From Turnera subulata (taxonomy: Eukaryota > Streptophyta > Magnoliopsida > Malpighiales > Passifloraceae): DNA of 64,000 bases. The stretch spans positions 17,831-81,830 of the forward strand of contig JAKUCV010001050.1 in the NCBI GenBank assembly GCA_028386065.3, in the 5' to 3' direction. The notes below the pieces were generated by a model. That model ran no database searches and was not told the DNA's origin. It was given only the letters and a program-made list of their open reading frames with translations. Below are positions 33,766 to 45,985 of the stretch, one piece after another (positions within the stretch are counted from its first letter, which is position 1; the number at the start of each line of letters is the position of its first letter). Both the position numbers and the translations under genes were made by a program.

Positions 33766-34320
33766 ATGCAGCGACCACCACGCAAACCAACAACTTCTTT
33801 ACGAGGAGATATAATCATTGATATGAATAACAGTAGTGGTAGTAGTAGTAGTAGAGAGAAGAGACCCAAGTTCTACATCAACGACCACCTGGACATCCTC
33901 ATCGAGATCCTCAAACGACTCGACGGGCGGTCACTGGGCGTGGCGGCGTGCGTCTGCCGCCTCTGGTGCACCATTGCCCGCACCGACTCCCTCTGGGAGG
34001 ACCTCTGCTTCCGCCACGTCTCCCCTCCTCCCCCCTACGGCGTCCGCCCCGTCGTCCTCGCCCTTGGCGGGTACAAGCGGCTCTACATGGCGTGCGTGAG
34101 GCCCGTGCTGAGCCGGCTCTCCGTCAGCGGGCGGCAGAGGGTCGGGGAAGGGGACCACCGGGTAGGGAGGAGGATGTGGACCAGGGACGAGGTGCAGCTC
34201 TCGCTGTCTCTCTTCTGTGTTGATTATTACGAGAGACTGGGTGGTGGGAGACATGCCGGTGGTGGGGACGCGTCCGCATCGTCGTCGCTCATGTTCCTCT
34301 GCAAGCCCGTGAACGTTTGA
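33766..34320 (+). CDS. F-box protein of the SNEEZY/SLEEPY type (gibberellin signalling)
   Basis: An intact, intronless frame of 184 codons. The F-box spans about residues 38-85 (LDILIEILKRLDGRSLGVAA, then SLWEDLCFRH). After it come VVLALGGYKRLY, matching the GGF-type block, and WTRDEVQLSLSLFCVDYYERL, matching the LSL block of SLY1/SNE proteins. In Arabidopsis these F-box proteins are the substrate receptors of an SCF ubiquitin ligase that binds DELLA repressors when gibberellin is perceived, in the nucleus. The second block and the ending PVNV fit SNE better than SLY1. The Arabidopsis protein is somewhat shorter, and the extra length is partly a Ser-rich N-terminus; a second in-frame ATG at 33823 could be the real start. 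Its codon use is GC-rich. It is the only convincing host gene in the window. Confidence 0.9.
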   Translation: MQRPPRKPTTSLRGDIIIDMNNSSGSSSSREKRPKFYINDHLDILIEILKRLDGRSLGVAACVCRLWCTIARTDSLWEDLCFRHVSPPPPYGVRPVVLALGGYKRLYMACVRPVLSRLSVSGRQRVGEGDHRVGRRMWTRDEVQLSLSLFCVDYYERLGGGRHAGGGDASASSSLMFLCKPVNV

Positions 34321-34794
34321 ATTTTGTTGACTTCTTCTTCTTGATTGATGATGGAGATGAAGACAATTATTTTCTTGCTTCTTCTAGTCTCATGGCAAAG
34401 ACAAAAATTCAAGAGGTGAGAGGTGGACGATGGGTTATTTTAGTTTAGTCGTGCTAGTTTGTATACTACCTGCTGACCGTAGATTTTCTTAAGATAAAAG
34501 AAAAAAAAAAACTTAGACATTCTTTTTGTGTTTCCATGTATTGTCACATGATTGATTCTTTCTATGCAATAACGTTGTCACTAGTTCCAAAACATAAACG
34601 CAAGTCAGTGCTACCACTTTTCATGTCATGTAGGCCTAATTAATTTCTTTTTTATTCTTTTTCCTCTATTTTCTTCCTTTCCTTTTTCTTTGTTTGTTTG
34701 TTACAATGCTTCAAGATTATACAAGGATTATGTATGCAGGCCTCGGGTAATAATCTTTCAACACTCCTTTTGCTTACTCAGTTCTCCCATTCAC
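34321..34794. other. 3' flank of the F-box gene
   Basis: Presumed 3' untranslated and downstream sequence, T-rich, with an A-run at 34497-34510. No ORF or repeat that I can support. Confidence 0.4.
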
Positions 34795-35045
34795 TATCGG
34801 GGCAGGTGGCCCAGTGATAAAGCCTTTAACCTGCCATCTCCAGAATTCGGGTTCGAGTCCCGACGCTTCCGGTCAAGCCCTATAATAGTGTGATGTGGCC
34901 GAATATGGCCTTCCACATTGTGGAGTGGTTGCTGTTGAGTCCGGTGACTCTCCGACACTATGACTCGTAGCAGGCGAAGGTGTCCGGCGGTGTCCCGGTG
35001 GGCAGTCTCTCTTATGAGAAGAGTCTAATGCTAGGATATAATTGT
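34795..35045 (+). mobile_element. tRNA-derived SINE
   Basis: The head has an internal polymerase III promoter: an A-box-like TGGCCCAGTGA at 34807-34817 and a B-box GGTTCGAGTCC at 34850-34860, about 40 bases apart. A non-tRNA body of about 180 bases follows. The ends and target duplication are not clear. Confidence 0.7.
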
Positions 35046-35291
35046 CAGAAATGGGCCTTAAAGTTTAGATTGGGACTGGACTAGCCATTGCTCTTTGAAC
35101 TGGACCTTCTCACACACAGAATGAATGACTATTTATTGGTTATTACAACATGTACACTAAGCTTATTAAACCTTTTACTTCACTTTTGGACCCAAAAGAA
35201 ATTTTTGTCCCAGTTCCGAGATAATTGTCATACTAGCTCACTTCCCGTAGGTTCCACGGGATTATTTTCCTGCATAAACAAAAAAAAATAA

Positions 35292-37047
35292 GGACTAATG
35301 CCACGTTTGGTCCCTGTGTTACCCCTGAAAATTGGATTTCGTCCCTGTGTTGAGATTCGATCGTTTTTCATCCCTTTGTTGGCTCCGTTTTACATGTTTT
35401 GGTCTGAGGCCCTGGAATCCGGCATGCAGTGCTGACGTGGCATGCTTTCTAGCTCCACATCAGCATATGTGGGACCCGCGTGTCTTATCAAGGCAACAAA
35501 CCGGAACGGCCCGACCCGACTGGTTCCCCCACCTAAAAGACCCGTCCAACCAAACCGAGTGCACAGTAAAATAAATAACTAAAAAAGAAATAAAAATAGA
35601 AATCCATTAAAATAATTAAAATAGAATTCCATTAATAAATAGAAATAATTATTTTTTTATTCTTTTTCCAATTCTTTTTTCTATTTTTTTTTCAAAATTT
35701 TGATTCATTAATTACAAACTCATTAATTCAATTGTACCAAAAAAACTCATTAATTCAACAATAGTGCAGTAACGAGGCCTCACCAGGCTGCCTCTCCTAA
35801 ATCCCGAAGAATTAAAATGCAAATGGAAATTAATTAGATAATAAAAAATAGGAATTAGGAAATCTCATTAATGAATGATGAAATCTCTGCAACTCCTCCT
35901 CCTCCTCCTCCCTCCCCACCGCCGTCCTTTCCTCCTCCCCCGTCACAGTCGTCGTCCCTGCCCCTCCCTCCTCTTCCTTCTTTCCAGTTTTTGTTATCTC
36001 TTTTCTCCAAAAATACCCCAAACCGCTGCATCTTCTTCTTCTTCAACCATCCGCCACCGCCCTGGATTCTTCCCTCTCTCACGCAGTGCGCCGCCGCCAC
36101 TAGGTATCGAGTTACTGTGCTCGCGCTGCCTTCATCGTCATTATTCGGGTAAGTCACTGACTCTTTCTTCCTTTCCCTTCCTCGTTTATTCGCTGTTGCG
36201 ATTGTGGGATTTTAACCCGAAATGGGTTTGTTGTTTGTGATGTTTGGGTGACGATTAGCAGGTGGATTACGGTGGGTGTGTGTTGGGGTTGTTTGGTGGC
36301 CGGTGATTGTGTGTTGTCAGGACATGGACGGAGATGGCATCGTTTGCGACTGATGCTGGGGCGACGCTAACAAGGCGCGAGGGCGCTGCAACTCGTTAAC
36401 TGCAGAGGTGGTGGTTGCGGCATCTAGCGAACTGGTGGAGAAGGGGTCTTCTTCACGATCTTCCACCGTCATGAGCAAGGGTTTCCAATTTGGAAACTTA
36501 ATGGAGAAAGAAATTGAAGCTGAATTGATTTTGGGATTTTTATTTCCTATCCCTTAATGAATTTTGGCAAATTCACATAAAATCAACAAATCAGCATTTT
36601 AGTTAATATGAATTTGGGAAAATAGAAAATAATAAAAATAGGAAAAAAGGAATTAGGGAAAAGAATAAAAAATAATTATTTCTATTTTATTTCTGTTTTG
36701 TTATTAAAATGGATTTCTATTTTCATTATTTTAATAGAATTCTATTTCTATTTCTTTTTTAGTTATTTATTATTATGCGCTCGGTTTGGTTGGACGGGTC
36801 TTTTAGGTGGGGGAACTAGTCGGGTTGGGTCGTTCTGGTTTGTTGGCTTGACCTGACACGCGGGTCCCACATATGCTGATGTGGAACCAAAAAGCATGCC
36901 ACGTCAGCACCAGCTGCCGGATTCCGGAGCCTTAGACCAAAACATGTAAAACGGAGCCAACAGAGGGATGAAAAACGATCGAATCTCAACACAGGGACGA
37001 AATCCAATTTTCAGGGGCAACACAGGGACCAAACGTGGCATTATGCC
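35292..37047. mobile_element. Mutator-like element carrying a captured gene leader (Pack-MULE)
   Basis: Perfect 9-bp duplications AAAAAATAA (35283-35291 and 37048-37056) flank a 1756-base element. Terminal inverted repeats of about 400 bases begin GG-x2-TAATGCCACGTTTGG. Between them, 35870-36500 is GC-rich and gene-like: a Ser/Pro-rich exon-like block, a donor GG/GTAAGT at 36149 and an acceptor TTGTCAG at 36320. This looks like the first exon, leader intron and second-exon start of a host gene. No transposase. I do not recognise the donor gene. Confidence 0.85.
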
Positions 37048-37056
37048 AAAAAATAA

Positions 37057-37318
37057 TTAAAATAGATTGGAGAAATAAAAAATATATAAAAATAAACAGG
37101 ATGCTTAATTAGAGTTGACAAAATAACTTTAATACTATACCAATATTCGTAAGTATGCAAATATAAACAAAACAAAAGAAGAATAAGAGAGAATCAGTGA
37201 ATGATAGAAAAACTATATCACACACAGACTGTTTCTAGACCTTGTGTAGTGCAAATAGAAACAAAATAAAGGAGGAGTAAAAGAGAATGAATGAATAGAG
37301 AAACTGTATCACAGACAG
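37057..37318. other. Short intergenic segment with a diverged tandem duplication
   Basis: Two diverged copies of a block of about 70 bases (37158-37230 and 37253-37320), containing AGAGAATGAATGAATAGA-like and ACTGTATCACA-like sequence, lie between the Pack-MULE and the next retrotransposon. Confidence 0.5.
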
Positions 37319-40300
37319 AGAAACGCCCGTATCCCAAATTGTCCAATTTAATTAATTAAAATATGTGAAAAGACCAAATTACCCTTTCTACCCGGAATAC
37401 GATACAAACAACATAATCCACAAAAAAAAATTCAATAAATTATACAAGAAAGCGAGTATGCAGCGGAAGACAAAACATATAATAACATGTATGCAGTGAA
37501 CTCTATGGATCCGACCCGAGGAGGAAAGCACCGCCACCTGCTGATATGCACCACTGCTCAATGAGCAGTTAACCTGAAAAAGTCTGTGAGGGGGTGAGAC
37601 CAACTACTGTCTCACCGCAAACAAATAAACCAAAGTATACAAATACAAATCAACCACAAATACCGGCATCAGGCAGTAGCAATCATAGTGCACAAACAAG
37701 TCACAATGCATATCACAAGTCATCAACAGACTTCAAACCATCACTTGTCTTTTATCATCTTATTATCGTTGTACTTTATCATTATTAGAGTTTGAATATT
37801 TTATTAGAGCCCTCTACTGTGTGCGTCGACCTCGGTTCCGTCTCATGAGACAACCAGGGCTAAAGCCCAAATATAATCAGGGCAAGGCCCAATACAATCA
37901 TTGGGAGAGAGAGAGATAGACAGAGAGAAAGAGGGAGGTAGAAAGGGGGAGATAGAAAGAGGGAGGTAGAACCGGTCATCACAGACCCATATGCTAAACT
38001 GCATATACCATGCTATCCTGCATGCAATCCCGAGGGGTATCACTTCCCGCTCGAACCAACCGGTCAACAGCCCCACAGTAGAATTATTATAGTTAGTTAT
38101 TCTCAATTATGCTTAAAGAGTTGTGCCATACGTTATAATCAAACAGGGTTGTATGGATTTAACATATTGTCCTCAAGTCCGGGCCTTCAGCCCTCAAGTC
38201 ACCACACGAACCACAAAGTCATATAACATTTATATTTCATAACTTAACTCTTGCTCGACCGGCACTGTACATCTCACAGGCATACAATTCACATAGTCAA
38301 GCACACAACAACAAAGATATCATCATCACGATACACCGTACAAACAACAACATCAACACCACAGGTATACACGCATACAGCATTCAATGCCAAGCAAATA
38401 TTATCACTTTATAAACTATGACAATTAACCGAGTATTGTAGGCGGTAATGCATACAAAGGTTTATATGTCCTCATCTGGGCCATAATAATTGCCTCGAAA
38501 CCCGAAGCCGAAGCCTCATCCCGCCTTAACATAACCTATGTTGATAACACAATATGACGACACATAAGGTTCACACAAAAAATATGATGAAAGCATGCCA
38601 ATGCTGTGACTATATCAATATACTGTTATTAGTCTTTAAACCCGATTAGAACAGATCATGGGTCTAAAGCCCAAACAAGACCAAACTTATATTCGGGCCT
38701 AAAGCCCACTTGGTAAATCTATAATTAAACCTTGTTATGCCATTGGGCTTGAAGCCCGATTCTTATTAAATCCAAAGTAATACATACAAGGTTCAGAGTA
38801 TCGTCATTGGGGGCCCAATTTTCTAGTTCCCGCTCTAGGGCATACCCGAGCCAAATCTTCCCCGGCCTACGGTTCTATTCGCGTCGGTAAGAATCCGGCC
38901 ACGCGTCTCTCAACATGCCACACTCGTTTTCCACGAAGTCCATTTATATTAATACTCTAACATGATTATCCAAGTTCTGGCTTTACAATTAATGCAACAA
39001 CACCAACCATAAGTTTGGTGAAAATCCTCACCGTAGTACTGCCGGGAACACCTTCAATCGAATCTCGAACCTTGCCGGAACAGTACTTCGACTCGTCAGA
39101 TTCCGGCCACCTTCACCTGAAATCCACCAAGACCTCGGAAAAGGACAACAACGAAACTGCCATCGCCCAAAACATCAATCGTTTCACTCAACACCACCTC
39201 TACAGATCACTAAAACGAATCTGGAAACAAAAGAAGGCACCTGAAAGCTTACCGGAACAAACTGTTCAACTCGAATTTGCAGAGTTTCCAAGTCCACAGC
39301 AACTCGAGCCTCAACACCCTTCTAGAAATCAATCCTGAGAACCAACAACGAAAATCAAACCTCCACTGCCCTGGTTGGATTCTGCCAGATCCGAGGAACA
39401 AACCCCAAAATCCGACCTGCAACCCGATCTAGCAACAAACCACCATAGGTCCGCCAGCAACAACCCACCTGAAACCACCAAACGTACACCCGCCGATACC
39501 CACAGCCGCCTCAGCCACAACCACAATCGGGATTCGGAGCCGCCCCAAACAACTCTGGTCCGTCTCCAAACAACCACACAGAAACCCCAATATCAAAACC
39601 CAGAAACTTAAGAGAGAAGAAAGAGAAGGACCGAGGATGGAAACTCACCCCATAGCAGGCGACGGCGTCGGCAACGCAAGCTCGAGCCCTGACCTCGAGC
39701 CGCCGATCGTCTTCATCGACATGCCTCGGTTCCTCAGCCCCTAAATCCATCTGTTAATGGCTTCGTGGGTCAAGAGAAAAAATACATCATGGCGGCATGG
39801 TGTTAGGTCGACGACGGCATGAAGGGAAAAAGATAAGAAAGAGAGAAAATGGTGCAATGGTTTTTAGTGGAAAGGAAGGGAATGAGAGATGAGAGATTGT
39901 GGGGAGTGTGAGCCAAAACCGAAAGAGAAGAGAGTGAGGAAAGAGAGGAGAAAGAGAAAAGAAAGAATTATACCTAGGGTTCGGCTGGTGCTCAAAACGG
40001 CGTCATTTTGGTTAACAAAACGACGTCGTTTTGTCCTCCTGGCGCCTCAGGTCAACGCAGCCACACATCCTGGTCAAAACACAAGCCATGCTTGAGTTTC
40101 ATGGCTATGCTCTCTCAATACGATGTAGTTTTGGTCAAAACTACATTAAACTTTGTGTTTCAGCCCAAAACACGATTTACTTCCGATGAAACCCGAACAA
40201 GGAATAACTCCAACTTAAAATAAGATTTCCCAAGGATAATAAATATTTTCCTTGACCAAAAATATTCTGCAAAGGGGTAAAATTGGAAATTAAACTCCAA

Positions 40301-40350
40301 AAATTCTGGAAATTCCATTGAAATTAATACCGAAAATTCGGGGCGTTACA
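37319..40350 (-). repeat. 3' LTR of element E
   Basis: 3032 bases. It contains GA-rich microsatellite (37905-37970) and at least six GGGC-loop-GCCC stem-loops (for example 37855-37868, 38667-38680, 38693-38706 and 38743-38756). A short open frame at 39750-39511 (minus, beginning MDLGAEEPRH) is repeated in the other LTR at 52403-52164 and ends near a GTGAGT donor. It may be LTR leader sequence. Confidence 0.85.
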
Positions 40351-41882
40351 GTTCTACCCCACCTAACAAAATTTCGTCCTCGAAATTTGCAGAATAAATC
40401 AAGCAGCCAGGTGCTTAACTGACACAAACAAGTGTCACCCGGTATCAAAATACCGTTGGCCAAAACTACCAAGTAGAACCATCATGTCCATCAATCACAT
40501 TTCCAAGTAATAACTCCAACGTACCATGCAAATCATTGACTTTAGTCAACCATGATCAACAGAACATAAGATCAAAGCTCTAACCAAAGAACCTTATCCA
40601 AACATCATCACAATTGATAATACCAGAATCCATAAATAATTTCATTTATCATCACTCAGCCAAATATATCCAACTTTTAGCACATTAAGCATATTCTCAG
40701 ATATCAAAACCCAAAATTATTACCTAAGTAATAAGATCATCACTCCCATTGTGAATACCTCAAGACCAAAAATCCATAATCAATTTCATGATCTGAACCT
40801 CAATGTATTTTCTCTATCACACACTAATTCAACCAAAAATCGGATATACATAAATCCCAGATCATAATTTAGGCACTAGAAATGAATCATCACCGAAATG
40901 TCATATTTATAATTCCAAAACTTAGACTCCTCAAGACCCAAACATCCTTTCATAACTCATGCTCACAAATCTATTCCTCAAATCATTCCTAGCACAAACA
41001 TCAAAGTTTCTCCGACGAAGAAGTTAAAATATCGCTGTATCTCTCAACACATAATTAATAACTTAGCAATTGAATCACAATACCCGAGATCACCGCAAAA
41101 TCAAACCTCAATGTAAACATACTCCTAGCATCCTCATCCAGCACATGTACTATAACCTCAACAAAGATCCATGACCAAAACCTTTTAATCCCAATCACCA
41201 TCAATATCTCAAATCTCAACAAAGTTAAATACTTCAAATATCATTGAAAGACATTTCCTCAAATATACCATTGGGTCAACCTCAAATTAATTCGAGAAGT
41301 TATCAACTCGAACAAGATTAAATCCATATAATCATTTCACAAGTAAATTCAAACCTCGAGCTCAAGTAATCATACCACAAATAACATGTTCATCAAGATT
41401 ACAGGAATCATATCCATAAGCATCATATCAGATCATCTCCTAACAGATAACATCCAAAAACAAATCGATGGTTCTTACTTGTAATGGCCAGTTCCATTTC
41501 AGGAACTATCAAACATGTTATCGTAGGAAAACCCCTTCCAGCAACAACACAGGAAAAAGCAGCAACGGTGTACTCACACCGACACAAAAGCGTAAGTAAA
41601 GAATCAAGAGTCTACCCCGACTCCGATAAAGTAGTGGATATTCCACAAAATAAGCCTTACAACAGCCTAAGCTGTAAAGATAAACATATCATTTCAATAA
41701 CAACACCGGGTCACTCCGACCCTCAGTAGGTGCGTGTCCTCCACAGGATCCATAGAAAGACTCACTATATGAATGCATACGAGAATGCAACAAACAACAC
41801 AAAAAGGAGCAGACTCAAGCACATATAAGCACAACACGTATCCACACAACCCACAGGATCTACAGCCTTCTCTGCTACCAAC
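40351..41882 (-). other. Internal region of element E (non-coding)
   Basis: 1.5 kb, AT-rich, without gag, pol or other recognisable frame. On the minus strand it begins with the primer-binding-like TTGGTAGCAGAGAAGG (near 41866-41881) and ends with the polypurine region at 40353-40372. Confidence 0.65.
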
Positions 41883-43739
41883 TGAAACGTCTGTATCCCA
41901 AATTGTCCAATTTAATTAATTAAAATATGAAAAAAAGATCAAATTGCCCTTTCTACCCGGGATACGATACAAACAACATAATCCATAAAAAAAAAAATTA
42001 TACAAGAAAGCGAGTATGCAGCGGAAGACAAAACATATAATAACATGTATGCAGTGAACTCTATGGATCCGACCCGAGGAGGAAAGCACCACCACCTGCT
42101 GATGTGCACCACTGCTCAATGAGCAGTTAACCTGAAAAAGACTGTGAGGGGGTGAGACCAACCACTGTCTCACCGCAAACAAATAAACCAAAACATACAA
42201 ATACAAATCAACCACAAATACCGGCATTAGGCAGTAGCAATCATAGTGCACAAACAAGTCACAATGCATATCACAAGTCATCAACAGACTTCAAACCATC
42301 ACTTGTCTTTTATCATCTTATTATCGTTGTACTTTATCATTATTAGAGTTTGAATATTTTATTAGGGCCCTCTACTGTGTGCGTCGAGCTCGGTCCCGTC
42401 TCATAAGACAACCAGGGCTAAAGCCCAAATATAATCCGGGAAAGGCCCAATACAATCACTGAGAGAGAGAGAGATAGACAGAGAGAAAGAGGGAGGTAGA
42501 AAGGGGAAGATAGAAAGAGGGAGGTAGAACCGGTCATCACAGACCCATATGCTAAACCGCATATACCATGTTATCCCGCATGCAATCCCGAGGGGTATCA
42601 CATCCCGCTCGAACGAACCGGTCAACAGCCCACAGTAGAATTATTATAGTTCGTTATTCTCAATTATGCTTAAAGAGTTGTGCCATACGTTATAATCAAA
42701 CAGGGTTGTGTGGATTTAACTTATTGTCCTCAAGTCCGGGCCTTCAGCCCTCAAGTCACCACACGAACCACAAAGTCATATAACATTTATATTTCATAAC
42801 TTAACTCATGCTCGACAGGCACTGTACATCTCACAGGCACACAATTCACATTGTCAAGTACACAACAACAAAGATATCATCATCACGATACATCGTACAA
42901 ACAACAACATCAACACCACAAGAATACACGCATACAGCATTCAATGCAAAGCACATATTGTCACTTTATAAACTATGACAATTAACTGAGTATTGTAGGC
43001 AGTAATGCATACAAAGGTTTATATGTCCTCACCTGGGCCATAATAATTGCCTCGGAGCCCGAAGCCGAAGCCTCTTCCCGCCTTAACATAACCTATGTTC
43101 ATAACACAATATGACCAAAAATATGATGAAAGCATGCCAATGCTGTGACTATATCAATATACTGTTATTAGTCTTTAAACCCGATTAGAACAGATCATGG
43201 GTCTAAAGCCCAAACAAGACCAAACTTATATCTGGGCCTAAAGCCCACTTGGTAAATCTATAATTAAACCTTGTTATGCCATTGGGCTTGAAGCCCGATT
43301 CTTATTAAATCCAAAGTAATACATACAAGGTTCAGAGTATCGTCTTTGGGCCTGGGCCCAATTTTCTAGTTCCCGCTCTAAGGCATACCCGAGCCAAATC
43401 TTCCCCGGTCTACGGTTCTGTTCGCGTCGGTAAGAATCCGGCCACGCGTCTCTTTCAACATGCACACTCGTTTTCCACTAAGTCCATTTATATTAGTACA
43501 CTAACATGATTATCCAAGTTCCGACTTTACAATTAATGCAACAACACCAACCATAAGTTTGGTGAAAATCCTCACCGTAGTACTGCCGGGAACACCTTCC
43601 ATCGAATCCCGAACCTCGCCGGAACTGTACTTCGACTCGCCGGATTCTGGCCACCTTCACCAGAAATCCACCAAGGCCTCGGAAAAGGACAACAACGAAA
43701 CTACCATCGTCCAAAACATCAATCGATTCACTCAACACC
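41883..43739 (-). repeat. 5' LTR of element E, first segment
   Basis: Matches 37319 to about 39190 of the other LTR and is cut at 43739 by the insertion at 43740. ACACC at 43735-43739 is one copy of that insertion's target duplication. Confidence 0.9.
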
Positions 43740-44684
43740 TGTAACAGCCCGGGTAAAAATTTTGGATTTTTACCGGACTGTAGAAGTCTTTTTACCGTGA
43801 TTTACTGTTGAATTAATCTTAGGTAATTAATTCAAGGTAAATCGGGAGTTGTTTTTCGAAACTGAGAGTTTTCCCGCGCTCGTGATTTTTCCGTGGATTT
43901 TTCGAAACTAAGTTGGTATTTTTCGGGTTTCGGAATTTCTCGGAAAATCACATCGGAAAATAACTAAGGAGGTATCAGTTATTTTCTGGTCCGGATCGGA
44001 CTCGCCCCGTAATGCAGACGAAATTCTATTGTTGATGTTCACAAGATAAACAGTAAAAATTTCAGTTTATAAAAGGAGGCAGCCGGAGGAGGAGAAGGAG
44101 AAGGAGAAGGAAAAAAAGAAAGAGAGAAAAAGGAGAGAAAAAAAAGAAAAAGAGAGAAAAGAAAAAGAGAGGAAAAAAAAGAGAGGAAAAAGAAAAGAAA
44201 AAGGAAGAAAAGAAAAAAAAGAAAAAAAGAAAAGAAAAAAAAATAGAGAGAGTGAAAAAAAAAAGAAAGAAAAAAAAAGAAAAAAAAAAGAAGAAGCAGA
44301 AAATCAGAAAATAGAGAAAAAGAAGAAAAAGAAGAAAATAGAAAGAAAGAATGAAAAAAAGGGAATCCGGTGAACTGTTCACCGTCAGCTCCTCTCGCCA
44401 CTGTTCATCCCGTGGCGTTCGGCGCCGCCTCGCACTGCACCACCACCGCCGTCAGAGTCGCCGGGCCATGGCGACCTCGAAGCCGTCGCCTCCTCCCGTT
44501 ACCGCCGCCTGACGCGCGCCGTAGGGGCGTTGACTCGTCGTGCAACCCGCGGGTCTTCCTTCCCAGCGCCTTCCGCCATCTGTCGTCGCCGCCGCGCCCT
44601 CGTTGCTGCCGTTCAGGAGTCGCCTCGATGTCGCCTTCCCCGCGCTTGCTTCCTCCTCGAGCTCGCGCCGCCGCCGTCGTCGAG

Positions 44685-45453
44685 GTGAGCAGATCCGAGT
44701 TGTCGACCCACTGTGCAGTCCGGGTCGCGCCTGGGTCTGGATCCGGGTTGCGACCTGTTCTGCTTTTAATTTGAAAAAAAAACAATACACATATATATAT
44801 ATATATTTATTTAATTACTTGTTGGTTTTAATTTGGAAAAAAAATATATGTATTTATACTTTGAAAATATGGTTAGTTTTAATTATGCTGTTGGGAAGAA
44901 ATATATATATATATATATGTATATATACTTGTTTTGAAAATTAAAGATAGTTATATTATATTTTGAAAATTAGTATTATGTTTATTTAGAAAAAGATGTA
45001 TACCTTGAAAATATTTATGGAAATTATAATTATACGTTATTATTTCTCTGGAATACAGTATGTACATGTTATTATTCTTGGAAAATATATATAGGTATAC
45101 TTGTGAAATATATATGATTATGTTGAATTATAATTGTTGGAAAATATTACTATATATATTTAGAAAAGATACATACTATTTATATTTTCTGAAAATTATA
45201 AATAGGTTATTATTTTCTGGAAATTATGAAGATTAATATTTTTGAAATTATAGCTATTTTATGAAATTATTTTGGAAAGAGTTTTAATTAAAGTATGGTA
45301 CCGGAATTAGATTCGGAAATACGTACGGGTAAAATATTTTCGGTAAATGATAATAATAACGGATATATAACCAGGATGGGTTTATTTCGCAGTTTGGGCA
45401 TCATAGCATTCCGATTATGTGCATTTATGTGTATGCATTGTTTTGTGGTATAG
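44685..45453 (+). other. Candidate intron inside the LTR
   Basis: Donor GAG/GTGAGC and acceptor TGGTATAG/G bound an AT-rich 769-base segment between a GC-rich block and a conserved exon-like segment. The same sites occur in the solo LTR (15279-16091), the 3' LTR (49938-50726) and both LTRs of element F (54713-55313 and 62212-62828). After splicing, the downstream segment reads D-I-G-Q-F-P-E-E-P in element B and D-N-E-Q-I-P-E-E-P in element F, in the same splice phase. RNA data would be decisive. Confidence 0.5.
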
Positions 45454-45617
45454 GTTTGGATATCGGGCAGTTTCCCGAGGAGCCGGCGTCAGACCGGTCA
45501 TTGTTTCCGAAGTTGAGTAATCGGCCAAGGTGAGGATGGATTTCCTTCAATATGTGCCTAGATTACTCGGTTATTATGTTTTGTTGATTATTGCATGTTG
45601 CATTGCTGTGGTTTGTC

Positions 45618-45985
45618 TCGGGATGTTAATCCCATGTTCTTGATTGTTGTCGGGATGTTTATCCCATGTTGGTTTTTTGGATGTTGATCCTTGCGTCTTT
45701 TTGGTATAAGGTATAATGGACTAATTAATAATTTGAGATAAGGATGTCGATCCTTGGTATTTTGGATAGGGATGTCTATCCCGGTATTTTGGTTAGGGAT
45801 GTCGATCCCTGTGATTTGATTTTAATGATGATAATATAATTGTCACGTGGTAAGTAGAGGTACGACCGGATGGTTTGAGACTGTTTGTGGTGGCCATGAT
45901 CTGGGTTACTTGTGATGGGCATGTTGATGCCGGTTTGATTGGGATGTTGATCCCTGAGTTTGATATTGGGATGTTGATCCCTGGT
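45618..45985 (+). repeat. Hairpin array with GTYN loops in the element B LTR
   Basis: Nine stem-loops share the four-base loop G-T-T/C-N. Stems include GGGAT/ATCCC (near 45622, 45652, 45770, 45942 and 45967), GGAT/ATCC (45679), AAGGAT/ATCCTT (45741), AGGGAT/ATCCCT (45796) and GGCAT/ATGCC (45918). A tenth, GGGCT-GTTG-AGCCC, lies at 46452. The solo LTR has the same series, including AAGCAT-GTCT-ATGCTT near 16435. Element F has four near 55767-55875. Confidence 0.8.

Noticed and set aside
33931..34254. Frames on both strands overlapping the F-box gene
   Set aside because: Shadows of the GC-rich F-box coding sequence. Only the frame at 33766-34320 has family motifs.
34807..34860. Functional tRNA gene
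   Set aside because: A and B boxes are present but no cloverleaf with anticodon arm and acceptor stem can be formed, and a non-tRNA body follows. A SINE fits better.
37855..38756. GGGC-loop-GCCC stem-loops in element E as a fourth constant-loop array
   Set aside because: Here the stem is constant and the loop varies (TTTA, TTCAA, TGAA), so it does not follow the pattern of the other three families.
44039..44401. Open frames rich in Phe and Ser on the minus strand of the LTR (also 14666-15415 and 49202-49654)
   Set aside because: They are translations of a purine tract read on the other strand. Composition alone keeps them open, and they vary with tract length between LTR copies.
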